Of a stretch of 17,384 nucleotides of DNA, positions 1 through 8,108 are shown piece by piece (position 1 is the stretch's first letter; each line of letters opens with the position of its first letter). Source of the stretch: Flavobacteriales bacterium UBA720 (GTDB taxonomy: Bacteria; Bacteroidota; Bacteroidia; Flavobacteriales; Weeksellaceae); the NCBI GenBank assembly GCA_002297505.1, contig DBLQ01000085.1:2365-19748 (forward strand). The letters are read 5' to 3'. Under the pieces are notes generated by a model. The model worked only from the letters and a program-made list of their open reading frames with translations. It made no database searches and was not told the origin of the DNA. A program made the position numbers and the translations under genes.

Positions 1-2619
1 CGGAGTCGAAGTGTTTTGTACTTTATCAAGAAAAATTTTTTCAACTTTCCAATTTTTCACATCATCATTTTTATCAATTCTGTCGTGAGGAAATTTCTGT
101 ACAAATTCTTCCTTAGAAAGTTTTGGCAGATCCTGAACTGCAGAAGCAAAATTCTCTCTGAAAATCTGTTTTGGTTCTTCCTGTTTTTCCAGTTTTACGT
201 TGTAAGACTTTTTCAGAATTTGGTCGTTGTAATTTTTGGTGTCAACGTTCAGTTTTACCGCTTCATCAGAAAATGTGTTTCCGATTTCATTGGCCGTGAT
301 GTAATGAGAGGCCGAAGCCACTTTTACATTGGTATTCGCAGATTGTGTTTCACCGTTGATGTCAGTCACAGAAGCATTGATAGTATAATTGTCAATCTGA
401 ATGCCTTCCAAATTTTCATCTTTTTTCAAATCCACTTTGATGGTAAATTCGCCTTTTTCGTTGGTTTTGACATCACCTAAAATCGAGTTTTCGTTATCGC
501 TGCCACGCGGATACCACCAGAAATATCTCCAACGGATATTCTGTTTCTTGATTTCGTAATTCACTGTCGAATTGCTCAGCGGAACGCCTGAGAACATCAT
601 CGCTTTTCCTTTAAGCTCAATGGTTTCGCCGTATTTGTATTCGTCTTTGATGGGCTCAAAAGTCACTTCAAATTTGGGACGTTTATATTCCTCAACCTGG
701 AAATCCGTATAGCCATTGATGTTAAAACCGGATTTGTCATCATCAGTATTCACTTCGATATTAAAACTGCCGTTCAGCTTGTTTTTTGGAAGCGTAAAAC
801 TGCCATTGACAGAACCAAACTCGTTGGTTGTCAGTTTCAGAGTTTGCAATTCTTCACCATTGGCGTCGTGCAAAGTGATATTCAACGGAACTTTTTCGAG
901 GACTTTTGCTTTCTGAGTTTCGCTGTTGATTCCTGTTGCAATCGCTTTGAAATAAACAATCTGTCCGGGTCTGTAGATTTTCCGGTCGAGGAAAATCTGT
1001 GCGGTTTCCTGATTCTGAGATGGATTTCGGTGATTGTAATTATCATAACCGTAAACATTTATCATTGAGAAATTGTTTCCATTCCTGATGAGGAAATTCC
1101 GGTAATATTCTTTGTTGTCAGAATTGGGAATTTGGAAATTGCCGGATGCATCGGTTTTTACGGAATGTCTGACGGTCTGTTTTCCGCGCACAAATTCTGT
1201 GATCTCAAGATTCTCATTGGCAAAAGCTCTTCCGGATTCATTATTAACGAGTTTCAGGATATTCGATTTCGGATTGGCATCTTCTTTCTTGGAATAAATG
1301 ATTTTCGAATCCGAAACAATGAAATAATAATTTCCCTGAACCGAATTTTCCACCACATATTCCGCCAGATAAATCCCTGCAGGAAGCGCTTTCAGTTCGA
1401 GAGACGTTTTATGTGTTTTGAAATCCGAAGATGAAGGCAAAGTGAATTCGTCTTTTCTAACCAGGTTTTTTTTGACCTTGGAAAAAGGATTTTTGTAAGA
1501 ATCAAAAGCGTAATTCAGAAATCCTGTGGTGTCATCCGTTTTGTAAATGTTCAGTGCGAAGCTTTTGACATTTTTACCTTCTGCAACTATATGGATTGGC
1601 TTGTTGCCCTGCGTATTGTTCTCATAAAACAAATTCAGTTGCGGACTTTTAATTTGATTTTCCCTGTTTTTGATGTTGTTCAGAAACTTGGATTTCGGAT
1701 ATTTTTCTTTAGCAGTGTTGGCCCAGGTCAAAGCTTGTTCGAAATCCTGTTTTTCCTGAAGAATCTCCATCATATCATCAATAATCAGGACTTTGTAATC
1801 ACCTTTATAAGATTCATCTTCCATCAATTTCTTCAGTTGGGCGAATCTGTCTTTGCAATTGTTTAATTCACAATCATAATTGATTTTTTGATGTCTGAAA
1901 TACAATTGCGCATTTCCGGAAAGTGAAGCAATTTCCGAATCAAAAATCGAATTGATTTTGGCAGAATTCACTTTCAGCTCATTCGGTGTAAACAGATTCT
2001 GATTTTTAAGGAAATCGATATAGTTGTAATTGTACCAGTCTGAAAGCGTCGGGAAATACTCCAAATTCTCAGTCTCGTCAAAGATTTCTCCATACTTTTT
2101 CATCGGGATTTTTTTCAACACTGCATTTTCTTTCTCCAGTTCCGAATAGTTTTTGGAAAGATAATTCTTGAAATCCAGCTTGCTCCAGGTTTCGATTTGT
2201 GACAAGTCGGCATTGTCGATATTCGTTTTTTGATTGATTTTCCAGGAATTATTCTGATAATAATCTTTGATGAATTCCAGAGTCAAAATATGAAATAGCT
2301 GCTTTTCATCACCTTTCAGCTTGGTTCCGGTGGATTGAAGCTTCGAAAAGAATTTGGAATTTTCATCATTCTTCGTATCGTCATTCGTCTGTCTGTTGAT
2401 GCTGAATTCCGCTTTCAAAGATTTGATCAGTTGAATGGCATTTTGCTCCTTCAAAGCCTGATTCTGGATTTCCATAATGATGGGAAGATTGGATTTGTAA
2501 GTGCCTTTTTTATAATTGTCTTCAATTTTTTTCCATTGCTGGTCGTAATAATTCTGGGCAGATAAATTCATATTCATAAGTATCAAAAAGAATACAGATA
2601 ATGACTTCAGGATTTTCAT
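1..2619 (-). CDS. Alpha-2-macroglobulin family protein, N-terminal part (cut by window edge)
   Basis: An uninterrupted frame of 873 codons runs from ATG at 2619 to base 1 without a stop, so the C-terminal half is missing. Residues 1-22 form a signal peptide (MKILKSLSVFFLILMNMNLS, then AQ), giving export across the inner membrane. Residues from about 25 to 320 are helical and charged. The MG2 signature DRKIYRPGQIVYFKA lies near residue 543, and a following macroglobulin domain (EEYKRPKFEVTFEP) begins near 645. Known members of this family are large periplasmic or surface proteins thought to trap proteases. The thioester or bait region, if present, would lie beyond the edge, so protease trapping cannot be judged here. 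The gene is divergent from 2674 with a 54-base gap. The last codons at the edge (NTSTP) coincide with a dispersed repeat. Confidence 0.9.
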   Translation of the reverse strand, partial: MKILKSLSVFFLILMNMNLSAQNYYDQQWKKIEDNYKKGTYKSNLPIIMEIQNQALKEQNAIQLIKSLKAEFSINRQTNDDTKNDENSKFFSKLQSTGTKLKGDEKQLFHILTLEFIKDYYQNNSWKINQKTNIDNADLSQIETWSKLDFKNYLSKNYSELEKENAVLKKIPMKKYGEIFDETENLEYFPTLSDWYNYNYIDFLKNQNLFTPNELKVNSAKINSIFDSEIASLSGNAQLYFRHQKINYDCELNNCKDRFAQLKKLMEDESYKGDYKVLIIDDMMEILQEKQDFEQALTWANTAKEKYPKSKFLNNIKNRENQIKSPQLNLFYENNTQGNKPIHIVAEGKNVKSFALNIYKTDDTTGFLNYAFDSYKNPFSKVKKNLVRKDEFTLPSSSDFKTHKTSLELKALPAGIYLAEYVVENSVQGNYYFIVSDSKIIYSKKEDANPKSNILKLVNNESGRAFANENLEITEFVRGKQTVRHSVKTDASGNFQIPNSDNKEYYRNFLIRNGNNFSMINVYGYDNYNHRNPSQNQETAQIFLDRKIYRPGQIVYFKAIATGINSETQKAKVLEKVPLNITLHDANGEELQTLKLTTNEFGSVNGSFTLPKNKLNGSFNIEVNTDDDKSGFNINGYTDFQVEEYKRPKFEVTFEPIKDEYKYGETIELKGKAMMFSGVPLSNSTVNYEIKKQNIRWRYFWWYPRGSDNENSILGDVKTNEKGEFTIKVDLKKDENLEGIQIDNYTINASVTDINGETQSANTNVKVASASHYITANEIGNTFSDEAVKLNVDTKNYNDQILKKSYNVKLEKQEEPKQIFRENFASAVQDLPKLSKEEFVQKFPHDRIDKNDDVKNWKVEKIFLDKVQNTSTP

Positions 2620-2673
2620 AAGTTTATTTTTGTCTAGTGTAAGATAGTTTTTTCCGACCTTTGTTAAAGAATA

Positions 2674-3444
2674 ATGTCGATTTTAAATTTAGCAAAAAAA
2701 TATGTGATTGACAGTCAGATTTTTGTCTCGTTAATGGGAACAATGTTGGCTGGTTTTTTTATGCTGGAGCAAAACATATTCCGCTGGCCAAGTCTGCTCT
2801 TGATTTTCATCACGTATTTCAGCGGTTATCTTTACACGAAATATCAGAATCAGAGGAAAATTTTTTTTAAAATATTGATATTCAATTCACTATGCGGGAT
2901 TTTGAGTTTTTGTCTCATTGTTTTTAATCATAATGAAATCCGGCTTTTAAAGTGGGCGGTCATCGTGATTGTCGGATTGCTGTACAACTCATTTTTTCTG
3001 GACCGTTTTATCCGGAAAATCCCTTTGCTTAAGATTTTTTACGTTGGACTAACCTGGGCTTTAATCAATGCCTGGCTGATCCTCCCCGAATTTAACTGGG
3101 AGATTTTTATGATTTCCTGGTTATTTATTTCTGCTTTGGTTTTACCTTTTGATATCCGGGATATGAACAGCGATGAGATCGTCACTTTTCCGATTCTGAT
3201 TGGCGTTCAGAAGACCAAATATTTGGCTTACTTCCTCGTCTTCATCTCGGGTTTGCTGAGTGTTTTTTATCTGGATCTGATTTTTTCACTTTGTTTTTAT
3301 CTCGCTGTAATTTTCACATTGATATTAATTTATTTTTCTGAAAACAGAAATTGTGATTCTTATTTTTCGTTCTGGGTAGAATCGTGTAGTGGTTTGCCTT
3401 TGATGGCTTTTTTGGCTTACAAATTGCTAATGCAGTTTTGTTAA
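2674..3444 (+). CDS. UbiA-superfamily prenyltransferase-like membrane protein
   Basis: A 256-residue, very hydrophobic protein with about eight predicted membrane segments. The second half resembles the UbiA superfamily (aromatic prenyltransferases of quinone, heme and lipid pathways). A loop segment LLYNSFFLDRFIRKIPLLK (about 102-120) matches the family's LYS-x-PxKR-IPxLK region. The aspartate motif DIRDMNSDE (D160, D163, D167), followed by TFPILIGVQKTK, matches the second diphosphate/Mg-binding motif. The first motif (NxxxDxxxD), expected near residues 45-65, is not visible; that stretch reads YFSGYLYTKYQNQ. It may therefore be an inactive or altered relative, and substrate and activity are unknown. 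The start is an ATG preceded by AAAGAATA. It is followed after 9 bases by the outer-membrane gene at 3454, so the two are probably co-transcribed. Confidence 0.7.
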   Translation: MSILNLAKKYVIDSQIFVSLMGTMLAGFFMLEQNIFRWPSLLLIFITYFSGYLYTKYQNQRKIFFKILIFNSLCGILSFCLIVFNHNEIRLLKWAVIVIVGLLYNSFFLDRFIRKIPLLKIFYVGLTWALINAWLILPEFNWEIFMISWLFISALVLPFDIRDMNSDEIVTFPILIGVQKTKYLAYFLVFISGLLSVFYLDLIFSLCFYLAVIFTLILIYFSENRNCDSYFSFWVESCSGLPLMAFLAYKLLMQFC

Positions 3445-3453
3445 AATTTCCTG

Positions 3454-5253
3454 ATGTTCAATAAAAAATCTATCCTTCTCATTATCGTCTTTACGGGCTT
3501 TTTTTCTTGGACCAATGCACAGGAAAAGAAGGATTCGATTTATTATAAAATTGAGGAGTTCTCGGACAGAAGAAAATTCACCAAATTTCTGCACCGTTTC
3601 ATCTTCCGGCGCGAGGCTGATTCAGCTTCCGTCAAATCCAGAACCGAAAAACAGGCGCAGGAAAGTTATGATGGAAAGTATATCCGGAACATCCGCATAG
3701 AAACCATTGACCCTTTCGGCTACAACACCAAAGAAAAAAAGGAAAAGTCCCGCTGGTACGATTGGTTTACGAATCATCTGCATTCCAACACCAGGATTTC
3801 TACGGTGAACAATTATCTTCTTTTTAAAAAAGACGAAGAATATAACGCCCAAAAACTTTATGAATCAGAACGTTTACTCAGAGAAATGCCTTTTGTCAAC
3901 CGTGTGAACATCGCTGTGGAAAACAGTTCCAATGATTCCATAGATGTGGTAGTGAAGGTTTTGGATTCCTGGAGTCTGAAACCGCGTTTCAGTTATTCGG
4001 GAAGCAAAATAGGTTTGGGTGTGACAGAGGAAAATTTTCTCGGTCTGGGTCACGATATGGATTTTCTTTACCGCAACGACTCGAAGCAAAAACAGGATTA
4101 TATGTACGGAAGTTACACGGCCAATAATCTTTTCGGGTCGTACATCAATACGCAAATCCTGGGCGAAAGGGATTTCTGGAAAAACGAACGCATCAACCTG
4201 AATGCCCGGAGAGACTTTTTCTCGCCCTTAACAAAGTGGGCAGGCGGTTTCACTTTTGAATATTTTATGCGGAATGTCCTCTTGCCGATGGAAAATGTCG
4301 ACACCTTTCCGGAAGTTCAGATCAAGGTGTACAGTCAGGATCTCTGGGGCGGTTACCAGATTCCCGTTTCATCCAACAGTGAGGAGCGCGTTTCCAGCAA
4401 TATCGCGCTGATTGGGCGTTTTCAGAATTACCAATACAAAGACAATCCTTATCTGGATCAGTTTGGATATTTTACGTCCTACAGCAGTTTCTTAGCCTCA
4501 GCAGGCTTTATTCAGAGGAAATTCTCGGTGGAGAAAAATATTTTCCAATACGAATTGCCCGAGGATATTGCTTATGGCTACACGGCCAATCTGACGGCAG
4601 GCGTTTTGTCACGCAGCAATGAGATGATGCCTTATGCTGGTGTTTCCGCATCGTACGGCGATTTTACAAAGATTGGATATTTCAATGTCAAAGCTCAGTT
4701 CGGAAGATTTTTCAATGAAGATTCTCAGAACCGCGAATCTTTCCGGCTGGACGGAACTTATTTTACCAATCTGATGGATTGGAAATTTGCGAAAGTCCGC
4801 CATTTCTTTTCGCCGACTTTGGCGCTCGGGAATCCGCAGCACAACTATTCTTACAGAGACCGGATCAGTCTGAATGCGCCCGAAGATTTCCCGGTTTACA
4901 ATGCCGATTATATCGGGACTAAGAAATTGGTTTTAAGATATCAGATTCAGCTTTTTGTGAATAAAACCTGGAAGAACTTCCATTTCAGTCCTTATCTCAC
5001 CACGGCAGTAGGCTGGCTGGCGATGCCCGCTGAAAAGTTACTGAAAACCAATGCCAACACAAAGATTGGAATAGGTGTTCTGATCAATAATCCGTATTTG
5101 GTTTTTAACAGAATTCAGATTTCGTTGATGTATTATCCGCGCGTTCCGTTCGATAATAATTCTGTTTTCGATTTCAACAGCAACCGGAATAACGTCTTGC
5201 CGCTTAACAATTTTGCGACTGATATTCCGCATTTTGTGAACTTCGGAAATTAA
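3454..5253 (+). CDS. POTRA-containing outer-membrane beta-barrel protein (BamA/TamA-like)
   Basis: A 599-residue protein with a signal peptide ending at about residue 22 (SWTNA, then QEKKD). The segment at about 73-175 has the pattern of a POTRA domain: a beta strand (KYIRNIRIETID), helices with YNAQKLYESERLLREMPF, and closing strands (VNRVNIAVEN, DSIDVVVKVLDS). From about 178 to the end it is rich in alternating polar/aromatic strands, as in an outer-membrane barrel (KPRFSYSGSKIGLGVTEENF, then many short strands). This layout fits the Omp85/BamA-TamA superfamily or a Bacteroidota relative of it. I do not see a clear VRGF/VRGY loop motif, so membership of the core Omp85 family is not certain. 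The role may be protein or lipid insertion into the outer membrane. It follows the UbiA-like gene by 9 bases, which suggests translational coupling. Confidence 0.75.
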   Translation: MFNKKSILLIIVFTGFFSWTNAQEKKDSIYYKIEEFSDRRKFTKFLHRFIFRREADSASVKSRTEKQAQESYDGKYIRNIRIETIDPFGYNTKEKKEKSRWYDWFTNHLHSNTRISTVNNYLLFKKDEEYNAQKLYESERLLREMPFVNRVNIAVENSSNDSIDVVVKVLDSWSLKPRFSYSGSKIGLGVTEENFLGLGHDMDFLYRNDSKQKQDYMYGSYTANNLFGSYINTQILGERDFWKNERINLNARRDFFSPLTKWAGGFTFEYFMRNVLLPMENVDTFPEVQIKVYSQDLWGGYQIPVSSNSEERVSSNIALIGRFQNYQYKDNPYLDQFGYFTSYSSFLASAGFIQRKFSVEKNIFQYELPEDIAYGYTANLTAGVLSRSNEMMPYAGVSASYGDFTKIGYFNVKAQFGRFFNEDSQNRESFRLDGTYFTNLMDWKFAKVRHFFSPTLALGNPQHNYSYRDRISLNAPEDFPVYNADYIGTKKLVLRYQIQLFVNKTWKNFHFSPYLTTAVGWLAMPAEKLLKTNANTKIGIGVLINNPYLVFNRIQISLMYYPRVPFDNNSVFDFNSNRNNVLPLNNFATDIPHFVNFGN

Positions 5254-5270
5254 ATTATTATTTTGATAAT

Positions 5271-5278
5271 TAATTTTG
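5271..5278 (+). promoter_or_regulatory. Possible -7 promoter element upstream of recF
   Basis: TAATTTTG matches the Bacteroidota -7 consensus TAnnTTTG and lies 44 bases before the recF start, in the 69-base gap after the barrel gene. No TTG at the usual -33 distance is visible, so support is weak. Confidence 0.3.
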
Positions 5279-5322
5279 AAAGCTTTTATTTTTAAGCGAT
5301 TTTTGTAAAATCAATTTTAGTA

Positions 5323-6432
5323 ATGATTATCAACAAAATCTCCCTCACCAATTTCAAAAATCACTCAGAGCAGTCTTTTGATTTTTCTCCTCAAATCAAC
5401 TGTTTTGTAGGAAATAATGGAGTAGGGAAGACCAATATTCTTGACGCGCTGCATTATCTGTCGGTTGGCAAAAGTTTCCTTGGGAATTCTGACCTTAATA
5501 ATATTTTTAGTCAGAAGTTGGAAGACGGAAGTCGGCAGATGATGGATTTTTTTGTTATCGATGCCGAAATTCAGAATGAGGAAAAGGAAGATCTAATCAG
5601 AATTCTGATGCCCAAAGAAGCCAAAAAAGTCATCAAGAAAAACGATAAAACCTATGAAAGATTGGCCGATCACATAGGTTATCTGCCCAGCGTGATGATC
5701 TCGCCGTATGATTCCAATCTGATTTCCGATTCCGGGGAAAGCCGGAGAAAGTTCCTGGACGCGATGATTTCTCAGACGGATTCTTCGTATTTGTTCGATT
5801 TGATCCAATACCAAAAAACCATCCAGCAGAGAAATGCTTTGTTGAAGAGTTTTGCTAAAAATCGATATTTTGACAAAGATTCTTTGGAGATTTATGACGA
5901 TCCGATTTCCACTTTCGGAACCCGGATTTTTGAGAAACGGAAAGAGTTTGTCGAGAAACTTAATCCCATTGTTCAGCATTATTACGAAATTATTTCCGGC
6001 GGAAAAGAATTGGTGAATGTCTTTTATGAATCTCATCTTTTGACTGACGATTTTCATAGTCTTCTGTTAAGTTCCATTGATAAAGACAGAGCTTTGACGT
6101 ATACTTCCAGAGGAACGCATAAAGATGATCTGCTGTTCGAGATGAACGGCAATTCGATTAAAAAAATCGGATCGCAAGGTCAGCAGAAATCATTTCTCAT
6201 TGCGCTGAAACTGGCGCAGATCAACCGAATCAAAGAGCTGACCGGTAAATCTCCGATTCTTCTTTTGGATGATATTTTTGACAAGCTGGATGACACGCGC
6301 GTTTCTCAATTAATTGAATTAGTGAACAAAGAAAACTTCGGGCAGATTTTCATCACGGATACGCACAAAGAACGAACGGAAAACGTGGTACGCCGCATCA
6401 ACGAGGAAAGTAAAATTTTTGAAATTTCATAG
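5323..6432 (+). CDS. recF: DNA replication/repair protein RecF
   Basis: A 369-residue SMC-like ATPase of normal RecF length. The N-terminus MIINKISLTNFKNH is typical. Walker A is GNNGVGKT at 30-37, the ABC signature region GSQGQQKSFLIALKLAQ starts at 283, and Walker B LLLDD is at 313-317, followed by the D-loop segment DKLD and the FITDTH segment. RecF binds gapped DNA and, with RecO and RecR, loads RecA at single-strand gaps in the cytoplasm. Here it is not next to dnaA, dnaN or gyrB, the classic neighbours in many bacteria. A hairpin begins immediately after the TAG stop. The start is ATG at 5323, 69 bases after the preceding gene. Confidence 0.97.
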   Translation: MIINKISLTNFKNHSEQSFDFSPQINCFVGNNGVGKTNILDALHYLSVGKSFLGNSDLNNIFSQKLEDGSRQMMDFFVIDAEIQNEEKEDLIRILMPKEAKKVIKKNDKTYERLADHIGYLPSVMISPYDSNLISDSGESRRKFLDAMISQTDSSYLFDLIQYQKTIQQRNALLKSFAKNRYFDKDSLEIYDDPISTFGTRIFEKRKEFVEKLNPIVQHYYEIISGGKELVNVFYESHLLTDDFHSLLLSSIDKDRALTYTSRGTHKDDLLFEMNGNSIKKIGSQGQQKSFLIALKLAQINRIKELTGKSPILLLDDIFDKLDDTRVSQLIELVNKENFGQIFITDTHKERTENVVRRINEESKIFEIS

Positions 6433-6465
6433 AAAATTCCATCTTTTTCCGGATGGAATTTTAGT
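6433..6465 (+). terminator. Hairpin at the recF 3' end
   Basis: A perfect 11-base stem, AAAATTCCATC (6433-6443) and GATGGAATTTT (6452-6462), with an 8-base loop starts on the base after the recF stop. The T run is only four bases and lies within the stem, so termination strength is uncertain. The A/T flanks could allow action on both strands, which would serve cdd as well. Confidence 0.6.
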
Positions 6466-6499
6466 TTGAACGGGTTGGAAAGAAATACAAAACCTCAAC

Positions 6500-6598
6500 A
6501 TAGCCCTGATGGGAACGACATCCTTTTTGCGTGGATTCCGAAACGCCGATCAGACAGGCTGAGCGTTCTGACGCAAAAAGATATAGTGGACAGCAGGC
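6500..6598. repeat. Palindromic intergenic element (REP/MITE-like)
   Basis: The left side CCTGATG...ATCCTTTTTGCG (6505-6531) and the right side CGCAAAAAGATAT...CAGCAGG (6572-6597) form an imperfect inverted repeat with a perfect 9-base core (CTTTTTGCG at 6523-6531, CGCAAAAAG at 6572-6580). A smaller inner stem is AACGC (6542-6546) with GCGTT (6563-6567). It lies between the convergent genes recF and cdd. I recall similar TAGCCC...GCAAAAAGATATAG patterns between genes in flavobacteria, but I cannot search for copies. Confidence 0.5.
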
Positions 6599-6640
6599 TG
6601 GAAATGTCTTTCGAGAGACCAACCGTCTTGCTCCAAAAAA

Positions 6641-7120
6641 TTATAAAAAAGTGCCGTCAAATGAAAATGGAAGCAGATCCCGCACGGACTTTGTTTTGAT
6701 GATTTCTCCGTCTGGTGCCGCAAAGTAGATCTCAATCTGTTCCTTCTGCTTGGCTTCGTATTCCAGAATCGATTGTCTGCAACCTCCGCACGGTGGAATC
6801 GGGACGGAGCTCACTGCGTTCTCGGGCCCGCCAATCACCAATATTTTTTTGATTTTCACGTTGGGGTAATTAGCAGAAGTCCAAAAAATGGTGGTGCGCT
6901 CGGCACACAGACCGGAAGGGTAGGCGGCATTTTCCTGGTTGCTGCCGGTGATGATCTCGCCATTTTCCAGCAGCAGCGCGCAGCCTACTGAAAAATGGGA
7001 GTAGGGTGCATAGGCCTTTTGCCGGATGGCCTGGGCTTCATCAAAAAGTGTTTTTTCTATATCGTTGAGCTGATCGTAGCTTGGGATGATTTCGAAGTTG
7101 ATTTTTATCTCTTGTTCCAT
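6641..7120 (-). CDS. cdd: Cytidine deaminase
   Basis: A 159-residue protein of the homotetrameric cytidine deaminase type, which converts cytidine and deoxycytidine to uridine and deoxyuridine in pyrimidine salvage. The substrate region SHFSVGCALLLENGEIITG is at 41-59 and the NQENAAYPSGLCAER motif at 61-75. It supplies the zinc ligand Cys72 and the proton-shuttling Glu74. PCGGCRQ at 110-116 supplies Cys111 and Cys114. All catalytic residues are present and the length is slightly above the usual 130-150 because of an N-terminal extension of about 20 residues. The gene is convergent with recF and divergent from the gene at 7199, with 78 bases between them. Confidence 0.96.
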   Translation of the reverse strand: MEQEIKINFEIIPSYDQLNDIEKTLFDEAQAIRQKAYAPYSHFSVGCALLLENGEIITGSNQENAAYPSGLCAERTTIFWTSANYPNVKIKKILVIGGPENAVSSVPIPPCGGCRQSILEYEAKQKEQIEIYFAAPDGEIIKTKSVRDLLPFSFDGTFL

Positions 7121-7198
7121 TTTTTAAAATGAGGGAGGTAAAAGTACATTTTTTGGCGGTATAAATTAACATTAAATGAAAAAAAACATCTAAGCAGT

Positions 7199-7726
7199 AT
7201 GTTACGACCTTTTTTAGCAATTATTTTTCTGTTGATAATCGGATTTGGCAAAGCTCAGGACAAGATGTTCTGGAATGAGAACCGGAAGCTGGTGTGGGAA
7301 GATTTCAAGTCTCAGACCAAGCCGGGAACGTCTCAGGCTGAGGCTGCGACTTTTTGTGGCATCTCGTATTTGCTCAGCAGTCCTACGAAAAAATTCACGG
7401 CGAAGAATGTGAAGATCGAATCGTTTTTTGTGCCCTCGAAATCGTGGGCGCATCAGGATCATAAGACCGAAATGGTGCTGATGCACGAGCAGAGTCATTT
7501 TGATATTGCCGAACTTTTTGCCAGAAAATTCCGTAAAATTATCAGTGATCAAGTTCTGGATGCAAAGAGTTTGCAGAAGCTTTATACAGCTATTTATAAC
7601 GATTACAAAGCGTATCAGCAGGATTATGAAACGGTGACCAACCACGGCAGAATCCGGGAGAAACAATTGGAATATTCGGCAAAGATTGATGCGGAGATCA
7701 AGGATTTATCGGATTTTAAAATTTAA
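7199..7726 (+). CDS. Secreted DUF922-like protein with HExxH motif
   Basis: A 175-residue protein with a signal peptide of about 19 residues (MLRPFLAIIFLLIIGFGKA, then QD). The conserved opening KLVWEDFKSQTKPG (30-43) and AAATFCGISYLL-type segment (about 48-59) resemble the DUF922 family, members of which are described as putative secreted Zn-dependent proteases. The motif HEQSH at 96-100 fits a zinc-binding HExxH helix, continuing as FDIAELFAR. A third ligand is not obvious. Proteolysis is therefore only predicted. The stop overlaps the 3' end of the convergent arfB gene by 11 bases. No clear promoter was recognised in the 78-base gap upstream. Confidence 0.7.
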   Translation: MLRPFLAIIFLLIIGFGKAQDKMFWNENRKLVWEDFKSQTKPGTSQAEAATFCGISYLLSSPTKKFTAKNVKIESFFVPSKSWAHQDHKTEMVLMHEQSHFDIAELFARKFRKIISDQVLDAKSLQKLYTAIYNDYKAYQQDYETVTNHGRIREKQLEYSAKIDAEIKDLSDFKI

Positions 7727-8108
7727 ATTTACGGTTGTCCTTTTTCTCGGACAATTTCTTTTTGTTATCGATTCTTTTCTGAACCTGGCGTTTTGAAGGT
7801 TTGGTTTTGATCCTGGATTTTGGGATGAACAATGCTTTTTCTACCATTTCCAGCATCTTTTCCGTCACAATTTTCTTGTTGGCCAGCTGCGTCCGACTTT
7901 CGGAGGACGTCATTTGCAGAAAACCTTCGGAATTGATTCTGTTTTTGAGTTTTTCTGAGATTCTTTGTTTTTCTTCGTTGGAGAAATAATAACTCTCGGC
8001 AACGTTCCAAATCGCTGTCACTGCCGTTTCCACTTTGTTCACGTTTTGTCCGCCAGCGCCGGATGAACGGGAAGTTTTGTAGCTGATTTCTGCAGAAAAA
8101 TCTTTCAT
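7716..8108 (-). CDS. arfB: Peptidyl-tRNA hydrolase ArfB (ribosome rescue)
   Basis: A 130-residue protein with the release-factor catalytic loop SRSSGAGGQNVNKVET; the GGQ triplet is at 19-21. The short length and the long basic C-terminal tail (from about residue 95, KSRIKTKPSKRQVQKRI and onward) match ArfB/YaeJ, whose tail enters the empty mRNA channel of stalled ribosomes so that GGQ can release the nascent chain. Full-length release factors are ruled out by size. Its ATG shares one base with the menE stop (TGATG), so translation is probably coupled to menE. The 3' end overlaps the convergent DUF922-like gene by 11 bases. Confidence 0.95.
   Translation of the reverse strand: MKDFSAEISYKTSRSSGAGGQNVNKVETAVTAIWNVAESYYFSNEEKQRISEKLKNRINSEGFLQMTSSESRTQLANKKIVTEKMLEMVEKALFIPKSRIKTKPSKRQVQKRIDNKKKLSEKKDNRKFKF

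Noticed and set aside
16..2565. Several plus-strand frames of 61-154 residues
   Set aside because: All lie antisense to the clear alpha-2-macroglobulin frame, and their residue use (rich in F, I, R) is that of shadow frames.
6466..6699. 77-residue plus-strand frame after recF
   Set aside because: It spans a hairpin-forming repeat and runs into the antisense of cdd. Start context and composition do not support a gene.
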